A DNA stretch of 64,000 bases from an uncultured Anaerolineales bacterium. GTDB lineage: Bacteria > Chloroflexota > Anaerolineae > Anaerolineales > UBA6663. Below the pieces are notes generated by a model that saw only the letters and a program-made list of their open reading frames with translations, had not been told where the DNA came from and searched no databases. Shown here one piece after another: positions 36,963 through 45,359 of the stretch. How positions within the stretch are numbered: position 1 is the stretch's first letter; each line of letters starts with the position of its first letter. The position numbers and the translations under genes are program-made. Location of the stretch: contig CALFZO010000052.1 of assembly GCA_937952305.1 (NCBI GenBank), forward strand, positions 124,001 to 188,000, written 5' to 3'.

Positions 36963-37604
36963 TCACTGAATGACGCCGAACAACATGCCGTCGCCGGCTG
37001 GGTAGAGCGTTCCCAGCAGACGCGGCTCGGCGGCAAAGCGTTGGTTGAAGGCGCGCATCATCTGAGTCTGCGCCACCTGGTTCGCGGCATCGACCACGGC
37101 GCCGTGCTGAAACGCGTTGTGCGCGGCCACCACCCCGCCGGGCCGGACGTTGGCCAAGGCCCAATCCAGGTAAACGTCGTAGCCGCTCTTCTCGGCGTCG
37201 ATGAAGCAGTAATCGAACGGCCCTTCGGCGGCCAGGCCGGGCAGCAGGTCACGGGCATCGCCCAGCCGGATCTCGACCCGGTCCGCCAGGCCGGCCAGGG
37301 CAAAGTGCTCGCGCGCCACCGCCGCGTGCCGGGCGTCGCGCTCCAGCGTGATCAGGCGGCCGTCCGCGGCCAGCCCGCGCGCGATCCAGGAGCCGCTGTA
37401 GCCGCCGAGCGTGCCGATCTCCACGGCGCGCCGGGCGCCGCAGGCGCGCGCCAGCACCTGCAGGAAACGCCCCTCCTCCGGCCGGACAGTGACGGCCGGC
37501 AGGCCGCGGCGCGGGATCTCGGCGTAGATGTGGGCGAGCACGGCCTCTTGGCTGGCGAAGAGGTCGGTGATGTAAGCGGCGAGGCGGTCGTCGTAAGTGG
37601 TCAT
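36963..37604 (-). CDS. O-methyltransferase (class I, catechol/caffeoyl-CoA type)
   Basis: The 213-residue protein belongs to the Methyltransf_3 family, which methylates hydroxyls with SAM and a divalent metal. It has AVEIGTLGGYSGSWIARGL (SAM loop), LITLERDARHAAVAREHF, FDYCFIDAEKSGYDVYLDWA (metal-binding Asp) and PGGVVAAHNAF. The usual D-N metal ligand pair (DN in ADNAL) reads AHNAF here, with His for Asp, a possible functional change. Start ATG 37604 begins the fold directly. Substrate unknown. Confidence 0.88.
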   Translation of the reverse strand: MTTYDDRLAAYITDLFASQEAVLAHIYAEIPRRGLPAVTVRPEEGRFLQVLARACGARRAVEIGTLGGYSGSWIARGLAADGRLITLERDARHAAVAREHFALAGLADRVEIRLGDARDLLPGLAAEGPFDYCFIDAEKSGYDVYLDWALANVRPGGVVAAHNAFQHGAVVDAANQVAQTQMMRAFNQRFAAEPRLLGTLYPAGDGMLFGVIQ

Positions 37605-37770
37605 GGGCTGGCCTCCTGAGGCGCACGCAGTGGAGCGCCGAAATCCAGCGCATTGGGGAATGGCCTGGACCCCGGCGGACGCCGGGGTGACGTCATTATA
37701 GGGGGAACTCCGCCTGCATGAGGCGCCGACCGCCTTCGAAGAGCCGCGCGCCCCAGCCTGGTCACGCCCA

Positions 37771-37801
37771 AAAGAAAAGCCCTGCTCGGTGGGAGCAGGG
37801 C
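37771..37801 (-). terminator. Terminator of the LURP-one-like gene
   Basis: On the minus strand, stem GCCCTGCTC/GAGCAGGGC with a 5-nt loop is followed by TTTTCTTT. Confidence 0.8.
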
Positions 37802-37810
37802 CGGGCGCGC

Positions 37811-38386
37811 TCAGCCGCGCGAGCGCTCCAGCAGGAGCATCATCAGCACGCTGGTGAGGAGCAGTTTCTCGTCGGCGTCGGAGAAGTCGCCGCGCTTGTC
37901 CAGCGTAAACTTGCCCTCGAAAAAGGCCGGCTGCTTCTTGAGATAGAGCACGGTCTGGCCGCGCAGTTCCACCAGATAGGCCGGGTTGATGAGCATCCCC
38001 AGGAACGGGATCTCGCTCGCGAACGAGTCCAGCACCTTGACCCACGGGTTCTCTTCGTGGATCAGCCCAACGTCGGCGCCGGCCGGATCCTTGAGATCAT
38101 AGGTGGCGTTCCACAACGAGCGCATGCCGCGCCGCTTCACGGCGCCGACCGGGCCGCCGCCGATGGCCGTAATGTTGTACTGGGCCGAGAAGTCGATGAT
38201 GCGGTCGGCCTTGATCTGGAACAACTGGCGCTGCTGGCCTTCGTCCGCGAAGACCTTGACGTCCTCGCGCAAGGCCAGGATCTTCTGGCGTACGTAGAAC
38301 GCCAACTGGCCGCTGGCATCCGTGATGCGGATCTGCGGCGCCAGGGCGATGATCTTGAACGACAGGCTGAGCGGGTAGTTCAACAT
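37811..38386 (-). CDS. LURP-one-related/scramblase-like family protein
   Basis: The 191-residue protein fits the LOR (tubby-like beta-barrel) family: YPLSLSFKIIALAPQIRITD, then GQLAFYVRQKILALREDVKV and VFADEGQQRQLFQIKADRII. The rest alternates short beta strands and ends with a hydrophobic helix (KLLLTSVLMMLLLERS). Members in bacteria are uncharacterised; membrane-lipid association is suggested by the tubby-like fold. No neighbouring gene clarifies the role. Confidence 0.75.
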   Translation of the reverse strand: MLNYPLSLSFKIIALAPQIRITDASGQLAFYVRQKILALREDVKVFADEGQQRQLFQIKADRIIDFSAQYNITAIGGGPVGAVKRRGMRSLWNATYDLKDPAGADVGLIHEENPWVKVLDSFASEIPFLGMLINPAYLVELRGQTVLYLKKQPAFFEGKFTLDKRGDFSDADEKLLLTSVLMMLLLERSRG

Positions 38387-38456
38387 CTGGACCTCCCGGG
38401 TTGAAGTGGGCGGAAGTGTAGTCGAGCCGGGCGGATCGCGCCACCGCGCGGCCGGC

Positions 38457-39131
38457 TCAGGCGATAGCGGAATCTAACCAGGCGCGGCGCGCGAAGCGTT
38501 CCAGGCCGCGGCGATGGGCATCTTTCTGCAGGGCGCGCGTGAACGGGCGCTGCCAGGCCGCGATGCGCGGCCCCGGCCGGGAGACGGACGCGATGTGCAC
38601 GGTCAGCGCGCCGGCCGCGGCCCACTCCACCCAGGCCGACCACGCGCCAATCTCGAAGTGCGCGGCGGTGGTGACGTAGGTGAGCCCGGCCCGGCGCGGT
38701 TCGGCGACGACGCCGCTGACGCGCACCAGGGTGACGGCGTCCAGCAGGCGCCAGCCGCGCGCCCCGGCCACATGGATGCGCTGGACGATGTCGTCGCCGA
38801 CCTGCGCCCGGCGCCCCTCCCGCTCGAAGACGCCCAGGTGCTGGAGGAGGCCGGGCGGATAGAAATCGTAGCGCCCCAGGCGCTCGGCGGCCCGCCGAAA
38901 CAAGTCCGCGGTGCCGGTCGGCGTGATCAGGTGCTGTTCGCGGTCGTGGTGCCAGCCGGAGCCGGCCTGTTCATCGCCGGGCGCGTACGTGGCCGGCGCG
39001 CCCTGCCACAAATCCAGATAACGGGCCGCGCCGCGCAGGCCCGTCCACGGGCGCGGGAACCACTCCAGGCGCGGGGCCATTACCGTTGCCATAGCCGGGA
39101 CTCCTCCGGGGCCTTCGTCAGGGCCGGTCAC
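38457..39131 (-). CDS. DUF1990 family protein
   Basis: The 224-residue protein has the DUF1990 (UPF0548) pattern: GRYDFYPPGLLQHLGVFERE, GDDIVQRIHV, VVAEPRRAGLTYVTTAAHFE and IGAWSAWVEW. Members bind small hydrophobic ligands or are uncharacterised. The start chosen is the GTG at 39131, which overlaps the stop of the upstream glycosyltransferase by 4 bp (GTGA); ATG 39092 or 39083 would shorten it by 13 or 16 residues. It is the last gene of the carotenoid operon, so it may act on the carotenoid or its precursor. That is inference. Confidence 0.75.
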   Translation of the reverse strand: MTGPDEGPGGVPAMATVMAPRLEWFPRPWTGLRGAARYLDLWQGAPATYAPGDEQAGSGWHHDREQHLITPTGTADLFRRAAERLGRYDFYPPGLLQHLGVFEREGRRAQVGDDIVQRIHVAGARGWRLLDAVTLVRVSGVVAEPRRAGLTYVTTAAHFEIGAWSAWVEWAAAGALTVHIASVSRPGPRIAAWQRPFTRALQKDAHRRGLERFARRAWLDSAIA

Positions 39132-40279
39132 TCAGCCGCCGGCGCGAGGGTGCGTCCCTTCCAGCGCGGTCCGCCGCCATAGTGCCAGGCCAGCGCGCGC
39201 GCGGCGATGAGCGTCATCAGGATGACCGACAGCGGCAGGAGCGCGGCATCCCGCAGGCGCTGGCCGGACACGCGCGCCGTCAGGGCGCGGACGCCGACGC
39301 CGAGCAGGACCAGGGCCAACGGCCACGCCGCCGCCGCCAGCCCGCCGCTGAGCAGGGCCGCCGCCAGCCACAGCCACGGGAAGACGAAGACCAGCCAATG
39401 AAAGACCGTGGATAACAGCAGCAGGGCCGGCTGGCGGCCGTGCCCGGCCAGGATGTTCTTGGCAAAACCATCGCGCACCTGGCCCCAATCAAGATACATG
39501 CGGCACACGCTCAGGCCGGCGGCTTCGGCCATCCGCAGGCGCAGCCCGGCGTCCTTGACGCGCCCGGCCAGGGCCATGTCTTCGATGATGTCGCCGCGCA
39601 CGGCGGCATGGCCGCCGATGCGCTGATACGCGTCCCGGCGGAAGAGCAGGCCTTGGCCCAGCGCGGCTGCAAAAGCGCGCCCGGGCAGATGGTGCACGGC
39701 CAGCGCCGGCAGGTAGGCGTGGACGGACAGCGCCATCAACGGCACCACCAGGCGCTCGCCCCAGGTGACGGTGCGCTGGGTCGGCCAGACCGTGAACAGA
39801 TCGGCGGCCGTGTCTTCGGCGGCCGCCTGCAGCGCGGCCAGCGCGCCCGGCTCCCAGTGCACGTCGGCGTCCGTGAAGAGCAGCCAGTCGCCGCGCGCCG
39901 CCTGGGCCAGCTGATGACAGGCCCAGTTCTTGCCAAGCCAGCCGGGCGGCAGAGGCTGGCCGGCCAGCACGCGCAGGCGCGGGTCGCCCGCCGCGGCCGC
40001 CAACGCCCGGGCGGCCGTGCCGTCGCTGGAGGCGTCGTCCAGCACCAGCACTTCGCAGTCCACGTCAGTCTGAGCCAGGAGACCGCGCACGGTGGCGCCG
40101 ATGACGGCGGCCTCGTTGCGGGCCGGGACGAGGACCGACAGCCGGGCGCGGCGCGGGCCGCCCAGCGCGGACCGCAGGCGCGGGAACGTCAGCGCGTTGA
40201 GGCTGGCGATCGCCACAAAGGCGCCGAGGCTGGCGGTGATGAACAAACCGAGCAGGAAGACCAGATCGCCGGTGGTCAT
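39128..40279 (-). CDS. GT2 membrane glycosyltransferase (CrtQ/CruC/HpnB-like)
   Basis: The 383-residue protein has an N-terminal membrane anchor (LVFLLGLFITASLGAFVAI). The GT-A domain has LSVLVPARNEAAVIG, VLVLDDASSDGTAA, WLGKNWACHQLAQAARGDWL and FTDADVHWEPGAL, and EDMALAGRVKDAGLRLRM. Three or four C-terminal helices follow. Relatives glycosylate carotenoid acids or hopanoids. Here the gene lies inside the carotenoid operon, so a hydroxy-carotenoid is the likely acceptor. It overlaps plsY by 4 bp at its start and the DUF1990 gene by 4 bp at its end. Confidence 0.83.
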   Translation of the reverse strand: MTTGDLVFLLGLFITASLGAFVAIASLNALTFPRLRSALGGPRRARLSVLVPARNEAAVIGATVRGLLAQTDVDCEVLVLDDASSDGTAARALAAAAGDPRLRVLAGQPLPPGWLGKNWACHQLAQAARGDWLLFTDADVHWEPGALAALQAAAEDTAADLFTVWPTQRTVTWGERLVVPLMALSVHAYLPALAVHHLPGRAFAAALGQGLLFRRDAYQRIGGHAAVRGDIIEDMALAGRVKDAGLRLRMAEAAGLSVCRMYLDWGQVRDGFAKNILAGHGRQPALLLLSTVFHWLVFVFPWLWLAAALLSGGLAAAAWPLALVLLGVGVRALTARVSGQRLRDAALLPLSVILMTLIAARALAWHYGGGPRWKGRTLAPAAE

Positions 40280-40902
40280 ACGTCTCGTCCGGCCAGGCCC
40301 AGGCGCCGCAGCAGGCGCGCGGCGAGCTCCCGGCGCAGGCGCGGCCGCTGCGCCAAGTCGCCGCGATACTTCCACAGCAGCAGCGCACTGGTGGCCGCCC
40401 ACAGCGCCAGAAATGCCGGGTCCGGGCGGTAGTTGAGCAGGTGTCCGAGGAAACAGGCCAGCGTCAACGCCAGCGCCCAGCCGGGATTGTCCAGCGCCAG
40501 GAACCAGGCCGCCAGCAGCAGGCCGAGCACGAGGGGCGCCTCCGGCCCGGTCAGGCCGGCCCAGATCCCGAAGGTGGTCGCCACGGCCTTGCCGCCGCGC
40601 CCGCCCAGGAACGGCGAGAAGGCGTGGCCGAGCACCGGCGCCAGCGCGGCGACGACCAGGCCGGCGCCCTCCAGGCCGGCGCCCCAGTAGGCCAGGCCCA
40701 CCGGGATCGCGCCTTTGAAGCCATCCAGCAGGAGCGCGGCCACCCCCAGCCAGCGCCCGCCAGCGCGGAAGACGTTGGTGGCGCCGGGATTGCCGTCGCC
40801 CACGGCGCGGATATCGCGCCGCAGAAACAGCCGGCCCAACAGCGGCGAATACGGCACACTGCCGGACAGGAAGCCGATCACAGCCCAGACGAGCACGGGC
40901 AT
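40276..40902 (-). CDS. plsY: Acyl-phosphate glycerol-3-phosphate acyltransferase PlsY
   Basis: PlsY transfers an acyl group from acyl phosphate to glycerol 3-phosphate at the membrane, the first acylation of phospholipid synthesis. The 208-residue, multi-helix protein has the three family motifs: GSVPYSPLLGR (motif 1), VGDGNPGATN (motif 2) and GGRGGKAVATTFG (motif 3). Its place in the carotenoid operon, six bases after cruF, is unusual. It may be the housekeeping gene riding in the operon, or it may supply acylation of carotenoid glycosides. The sequence alone does not decide. Confidence 0.92.
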   Translation of the reverse strand: MPVLVWAVIGFLSGSVPYSPLLGRLFLRRDIRAVGDGNPGATNVFRAGGRWLGVAALLLDGFKGAIPVGLAYWGAGLEGAGLVVAALAPVLGHAFSPFLGGRGGKAVATTFGIWAGLTGPEAPLVLGLLLAAWFLALDNPGWALALTLACFLGHLLNYRPDPAFLALWAATSALLLWKYRGDLAQRPRLRRELAARLLRRLGLAGRDV

Positions 40903-40908
40903 ACGACC

Positions 40909-41742
40909 TCAGCCTCCGCCAGCGGACGCGGTGTTCCGCAGTTCAGTCCGCCAGTACAGGGCAACGAAGACGCCCATGACCACCAGGCCAACCAGGGCCG
41001 GCCCGGGCTGGCCCCAGAATACGCCCAAGCCGATGGCCTGCAGGAGCCAGGTGAGGGTGTAGACCACGGCCAGCGGCCGGCCGGGCAGATCGCGCGGCGC
41101 GCAGACAAAGGTGACGACGAAGGCGGTCAGCACCCAGCCCAGGAAGTTGACCCACGGGATGCCGAAGTAAGACGCCAGCGGCCCGGTCCCGGTGGTGTCC
41201 CAGACCCACAGCCCGCGCGCCACCATCTGCGGGTCCAGGTACAGGTCCCAGGCCGTGAAGGCCAGGGCGGCCACCAGCGCGAACGGTGCGCGCTCGCGCG
41301 GCGAGACCACGGCGGCGGCCACGGCCCAGGCCGGCGGCAGCATCATCAGCCAGGCCAGCGGGATGAGCGCGGGCACGCCCAGCAGTTGCGGCTGCAAAGC
41401 GTCGGTGTAGTGATACGGGCCAAATGGGAAGCCCGTGGTGCTGCCCAGCCACTCCGCGGCCCAGGTGAGCGGCACCGCCAACCCGACCACGTCTATCAAG
41501 CGCGAGAGCGGCCAGGCGCGGCCCAGGGCGAAGAGCACGGCGCTGAGCTGCAGCAGGACGCCCAGGCTGGAGAGCGGCGCGAACTGCGTGCCGCCGGTCA
41601 GGACGTCGAAGATCGGCAGGCCGATGGTGTAGAGGAGCCAGGCGCCGACCGGCAGCGAGCAACCGGAGAGGAAGACGGCGGCGGCTGAGCGGAGGCGCCC
41701 GCCCGGTGACAGTGACTTCAGTTGTGGATCCACGCGCTGCAT
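40909..41742 (-). CDS. cruF: Carotenoid 1',2'-hydratase CruF-like (DUF422)
   Basis: CruF adds water to the psi end of gamma-carotene or lycopene-type carotenoids, giving the hydroxyl that is later glycosylated. The 277-residue membrane protein has the DUF422 blocks AEWLGSTTGFPFGPYHYTD, PLAWLMMLPPAWAVA and FTAWDLYLDPQMVARGLWVW, with GIPWVNFLGW. Seven or so hydrophobic segments are visible. The ATG lies one base after the lycopene cyclase stop. In cyanobacteria and bacterioruberin makers the same family hydrates C-1,2 double bonds. Confidence 0.9.
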   Translation of the reverse strand: MQRVDPQLKSLSPGGRLRSAAAVFLSGCSLPVGAWLLYTIGLPIFDVLTGGTQFAPLSSLGVLLQLSAVLFALGRAWPLSRLIDVVGLAVPLTWAAEWLGSTTGFPFGPYHYTDALQPQLLGVPALIPLAWLMMLPPAWAVAAAVVSPRERAPFALVAALAFTAWDLYLDPQMVARGLWVWDTTGTGPLASYFGIPWVNFLGWVLTAFVVTFVCAPRDLPGRPLAVVYTLTWLLQAIGLGVFWGQPGPALVGLVVMGVFVALYWRTELRNTASAGGG

Positions 41743-41743
41743 T

Positions 41744-42523
41744 TTACCGCCTCACGAGCCGGCGCAGGCGCGCCTCAACCCGTGGGCTGGTGAAAAGCAG
41801 CAGGCCTTGCACGATCAGGGTGTTGGTGACGAGGAAGAACACGCCCTCCTCCACCGGCACGCCGCCCGGCAGGAAGACGTTGAGAGACTGGGACGCCGCG
41901 ATCGTCCAGGTGCCGGAGCCGATGGCGACCGCGTCCACGCTGGTGAGGTAGAGCGCCGGGAGCAGGATACCGAGGGCGTAGACGCGCCAGTTGGCCAGGA
42001 ACGTATCCCAGCCCAGCACCCATTGGCCCAGGATCACGGGCAGCGCCCAGGCCAGGATCAGGAACAGGTAATTGCCGGGGCCGAACGGCAGCGCCGGAAG
42101 GTCGTTGGCCGGCACGCCCAGACCGGCGGCGGAGGCCAGCCAGTCGGACGGCGGCGCCGCCCACAGCGCCAGCACGGGCAGCGCCAGCGCCGGCAGCAAC
42201 GCGCCCGGCTGCAGCGCCGTGGACGGCGTGGCAAAGAGACGCATCAGCCCGAAAGTCAACGTGCCGCTCAACCAGACCTGCAGGCCGAAGAACAGGTACT
42301 CTTCCACGGGCACCCAGCCCAGGACGAGGCCGCTGACCAGGGCGGGGTCGTAATACCAGACCCCGCTGCCCACCAGGTAGTTGTCCCACGGCGTCGTCCA
42401 GACGTAGGTAATCCCCAGCAGCGCGGCCAGCACCAGCCACTCGCGCCGAGTGGGCCGCACCCAGACGGTGAGCACCACGGCCGGCGCGACGACAAAAATG
42501 AGCAGGAAGTTGAAGTAGGTCAC
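41744..42523 (-). CDS. crtYcd: Lycopene cyclase, fused CrtYc-CrtYd type
   Basis: The enzyme cyclises lycopene to gamma- or beta-carotene. The 259-residue protein has two repeats of the three-helix CrtYc/CrtYd module. The first has TTPWDNYLVGSGVWYY and GWVPVEEYLFFGLQ; the second has LTSVDAVAIGSGTWTI and GGVPVEEGVFFLVTNTLI. The two halves correspond to the separate subunits of actinobacteria and to the fused domain of fungal and archaeal enzymes. Eighteen bases separate it from crtB. Whether one or both ends are cyclised is not known; CruF next door implies an open end remains. Confidence 0.9.
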   Translation of the reverse strand: MTYFNFLLIFVVAPAVVLTVWVRPTRREWLVLAALLGITYVWTTPWDNYLVGSGVWYYDPALVSGLVLGWVPVEEYLFFGLQVWLSGTLTFGLMRLFATPSTALQPGALLPALALPVLALWAAPPSDWLASAAGLGVPANDLPALPFGPGNYLFLILAWALPVILGQWVLGWDTFLANWRVYALGILLPALYLTSVDAVAIGSGTWTIAASQSLNVFLPGGVPVEEGVFFLVTNTLIVQGLLLFTSPRVEARLRRLVRR

Positions 42524-42541
42524 GGGCTTACTCGGGGCGCC

Positions 42542-43489
42542 TCAGTCGGCGATCTCCCAGGAGACCGGCCGCTGGCTATCGCAGATGTGCGGCGCCGGCA
42601 GGGTGGCCACCGTCCACAGGATGCCCGGCAACAGGGTCAGTTTCTGCAGCCCGGTGGTATGCGCGCGCTGCGTGTGCACTTGATACTCCAGCGCCTCGAT
42701 CTCGTCCAAGATGGCCCGGTACAGCAGGGCCGCGGCCCCGACGGCCGGCCGCGCCGCCGGGGACAGCAGCGCGATGCCGGGCAGCGCCCGGAAGAACAGG
42801 TCGCGGGCGCGCTTGATCTCGAACTGCATCAGCCCCACGAAGCGCTCGTCGTATACGCCGCGCAGGATATCGTCGGCGGTGAGGCGATAACGCGCCAGAT
42901 CGCTGTGCGGCAGGTAGACGCGCCCGCGCGCGGCGTCCTCGCCCACGTCGCGCAGGATGTTGGTCAGCTGCAAAGCCACGCCCAGCTTGACCGCGTACGG
43001 CGCCGCCTCCTCAAAGATCACGCCGGGCGCCAGGCCGATGATCGGCATGGACAGCAGGCCGACCGTTGACGCCACCAAGTAGCAGTAGCGCTCCAGCTCC
43101 GGCCAGTTGGCGTAACGCTGGCGGCGCAGGTCCAGCGCCACGCCTTCGATCAACTCCAGCTCGTAGCGGCTGTTGACGCCGTAGCGCTCGCGCGTCGCCG
43201 CCCAGCAGGCCAGGACCGGATCAGTCTGCGCCGCCGCCGGCCGGGCCACCTGCTCGCGCCAGGCCTCGACGTCGGCCAGGGTGGCGCCGCCGTTGTCCAC
43301 CAGGTCATCGGTGGTGCGGCAGAAGCCGTACAAGGCCCGGATGGCGCGCCCGACCTCGCGCGGCAGCAGCGCCGTGGCCAGGTAAAAGGTCTTGGAGTTC
43401 TGGCGCGTGATAGCTTCGGACTGCCGGAAGGCGTCGTGCAGATCAAGCGCGCTGGCGGGTTCAGTCCGGAGTTCGGCTTGGAACAGCAT
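42542..43489 (-). CDS. crtB: Phytoene synthase CrtB
   Basis: CrtB condenses two geranylgeranyl diphosphates to 15-cis-phytoene. The 315-residue protein has the squalene/phytoene synthase signatures: NSKTFYLATALLPREV, RAIRALYGFCRTTDDLVDN (first Asp-rich site), and GVALQLTNILRDVGEDAARGRVYLP (signature 2 with the second Asp-rich site; read as two parts). GAG AGG-like weak SD precedes ATG 43489. It lies 49 bp after crtI. The length and motifs are normal. Confidence 0.95.
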   Translation of the reverse strand: MLFQAELRTEPASALDLHDAFRQSEAITRQNSKTFYLATALLPREVGRAIRALYGFCRTTDDLVDNGGATLADVEAWREQVARPAAAQTDPVLACWAATRERYGVNSRYELELIEGVALDLRRQRYANWPELERYCYLVASTVGLLSMPIIGLAPGVIFEEAAPYAVKLGVALQLTNILRDVGEDAARGRVYLPHSDLARYRLTADDILRGVYDERFVGLMQFEIKRARDLFFRALPGIALLSPAARPAVGAAALLYRAILDEIEALEYQVHTQRAHTTGLQKLTLLPGILWTVATLPAPHICDSQRPVSWEIAD

Positions 43490-43538
43490 GGCGTCTACCT
43501 CTCAACGACAGAGTAACGGCCGGCCGGGCTGGGGCCGC

Positions 43539-45077
43539 TCAGGCGGGCATGGGCGCCGGCCGGACGCCGCCCGCCGGCCTGGGCACGAACTCACCGTGCG
43601 TGATCAGGTCGTCCGCGATCTTGGCCGAGGAGAGCACCCCCGGCAGCCCGGCGCCCGGATGCGTGCCGGCGCCGACGAAGTACAGGTTCTCGAAGTTCTC
43701 CGAGCGGTTGTGCGGCCGGAACCAGGCCGATTGCGTCAGCACCGGCTGCACCGAGAAGGCCGAGCCCAGGTGGCTGTTGAGCACGTCGCGGAAATGCAGC
43801 GGATCGATGTGGTGCTCGGCGACCAGGTTCTCGCGCAGGCCCGGCAGGTAGTTGTCTTCCAGGAACTGCAGCAGGCGGGCTTTGTAGACCGGCGCGGTCT
43901 TGACCCAGTCGATGTCGGCGCCCAGGTGCGGCACGGGCGAAAGGACGTAGAAGCCCTCACAGCCGGGCGGCGCCACGCTCGGGTCGGTCAGCGTGGGCAT
44001 GTGCAGATAGAGCGAGAAATCGTCGGCCAGGATCTTGCGGCCGAAGATATCATCCAGCAGGCCCTTGTAGCGCGGGCCCAGGATGATGTTGTGGTGGGCC
44101 AAGCCGTGCTCGCGGTACTGGCGCTTGGTGCCGAAGTACAGCACGAACAGAGACATGCTGTAGGACATCGTGTTGATGCGGAAGTCGATCCAGCCCCGGC
44201 GGTGCTGGGGCGGGATCAGGCGTTTGTAAGTGAAGGCCACATCGGCGTTGCTGATGACCTCGTCGGCGGTGTGGACGCTGCCATCTTGGAGGCGCACGCC
44301 CGTGACACGCCGGCCGTCCGGCGCCACCAGAATCTCGTCCACCGCGGCGTTCAGGCGGATGCGCCCGCCCAGATCCGTGATCAGGCGTCCCAGGCCGGCG
44401 ACGATGGCGCCGGTGCCGCCCAGGCCGTAGTGCACGCCCCACTCGCGCTCCAGATAGTGGATCATGGCGTAGATCGACGAGGCGTCGAACGGGTTGCCGC
44501 CGATCAGCAGCGGATGGAACGAGAAGGCCTGCCGCAGGAAAGGATCCTGGACGAACTCGGACACGTACTGGTAGACGCTCTTGTGGGATTGCAGCCGGAG
44601 CAGGTCCGGCGCCACCTTGAGCATGTCGCCGAAATTCAGGAAGGGCTTGTCAGCCAGTTCCACGAAGCCCTTGTCGAAGATGGCCTTGGTCGTGCGCAAG
44701 AAGCGGCCATAGCCGTCGGCGTCGGGCGGATTGAAGCGCTCGATCTGCGCGCGCGTGAAGGCCTCGTCGCCGTTGTAATCGAAGTGCCGCTTCTCGTGGT
44801 CGAAGATGCGGTAGAACGGGCTGAGCGGCACCAGCTGGAAGTAATCCTCGCACCGGCGGCCGGCCAACTGGAAGATCTCGTCGAACAGGAACGGCGCCGT
44901 CACCACCGTCGGGCCGGCGTCGAATTTGAAGCCGTTCTGCTCGAACACGTAGGCGCGGCCGCCCAGCTTGTCGAGTTTCTCGAAGATCTCGACGTCGTGG
45001 CCGCGCGCCAACAAACGCGCCGCCGCCCCCAACCCGCCAAAGCCGCTGCCGATCACGATGACTTTCTTGCGTTTCAC
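43539..45077 (-). CDS. crtI: Phytoene desaturase CrtI
   Basis: CrtI is an FAD enzyme that desaturates phytoene to lycopene. The 512-residue protein has the dinucleotide motif VIGSGFGGLGAAARL at the start, GGRAYVFEQNGFKFDAGPTV soon after, and the C-terminal carotenoid-desaturase signature YFVGAGTHPGAGLPGVLSSA. It heads the operon. The start is the GTG at 45077 (MKRKKVIVIG) with AGGAG eight bases before it. The promoter region carries repeats that resemble a light-responsive operator. Confidence 0.96.
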   Translation of the reverse strand: MKRKKVIVIGSGFGGLGAAARLLARGHDVEIFEKLDKLGGRAYVFEQNGFKFDAGPTVVTAPFLFDEIFQLAGRRCEDYFQLVPLSPFYRIFDHEKRHFDYNGDEAFTRAQIERFNPPDADGYGRFLRTTKAIFDKGFVELADKPFLNFGDMLKVAPDLLRLQSHKSVYQYVSEFVQDPFLRQAFSFHPLLIGGNPFDASSIYAMIHYLEREWGVHYGLGGTGAIVAGLGRLITDLGGRIRLNAAVDEILVAPDGRRVTGVRLQDGSVHTADEVISNADVAFTYKRLIPPQHRRGWIDFRINTMSYSMSLFVLYFGTKRQYREHGLAHHNIILGPRYKGLLDDIFGRKILADDFSLYLHMPTLTDPSVAPPGCEGFYVLSPVPHLGADIDWVKTAPVYKARLLQFLEDNYLPGLRENLVAEHHIDPLHFRDVLNSHLGSAFSVQPVLTQSAWFRPHNRSENFENLYFVGAGTHPGAGLPGVLSSAKIADDLITHGEFVPRPAGGVRPAPMPA

Positions 45078-45195
45078 GTTGCTTTCTCCTTACATCGCGG
45101 CGCCAGGCCGGAGCCGGCCCCTGTCGTTGAGTGATGGCCCGGCCAGTCCGCTGACGCGGCGGCGGCCTTCACATCCTGCCCGCGATTACAGAAGT

Positions 45196-45233
45196 ATTGT
45201 AACGTCTTTGTAGTATTCTGGACAGGTCTTGTA
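45196..45233 (-). promoter_or_regulatory. Promoter and CarH/LitR-like operator of the carotenoid operon
   Basis: The minus strand has TACAAT (45201-45196) as -10 with a weak TGTCCA (45224-45219) at 17 bp. TGTA-type elements (TACA on the minus strand) occur at 45198, 45209, 45219 (TGGA variant) and 45230, spaced 11, 10 and 11 bp. B12-dependent CarH/LitR regulators bind direct repeats at 11-bp spacing over crt promoters. A matching regulator is not in the window. Confidence 0.45.
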
Positions 45234-45316
45234 CAATGTTTTCCAGCGAGGGTTAGTCGGAACCTCCTCCAGCGCCGCGGGCGGCGCCGGCCGGCCGGCT
45301 AAGGCCGCTCAGTGGG

Positions 45317-45322
45317 TATAAT
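45317..45322 (+). promoter_or_regulatory. -10 element of the GH20 gene
   Basis: TATAAT 37 bases before the ATG at 45360. The upstream in-frame GTG and ATG lie on or before this box, so they are unlikely starts. Confidence 0.5.
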
Positions 45323-45359
45323 GCCGGCGATCAGCCTCACCTCCCCCAAATCAGCCATC

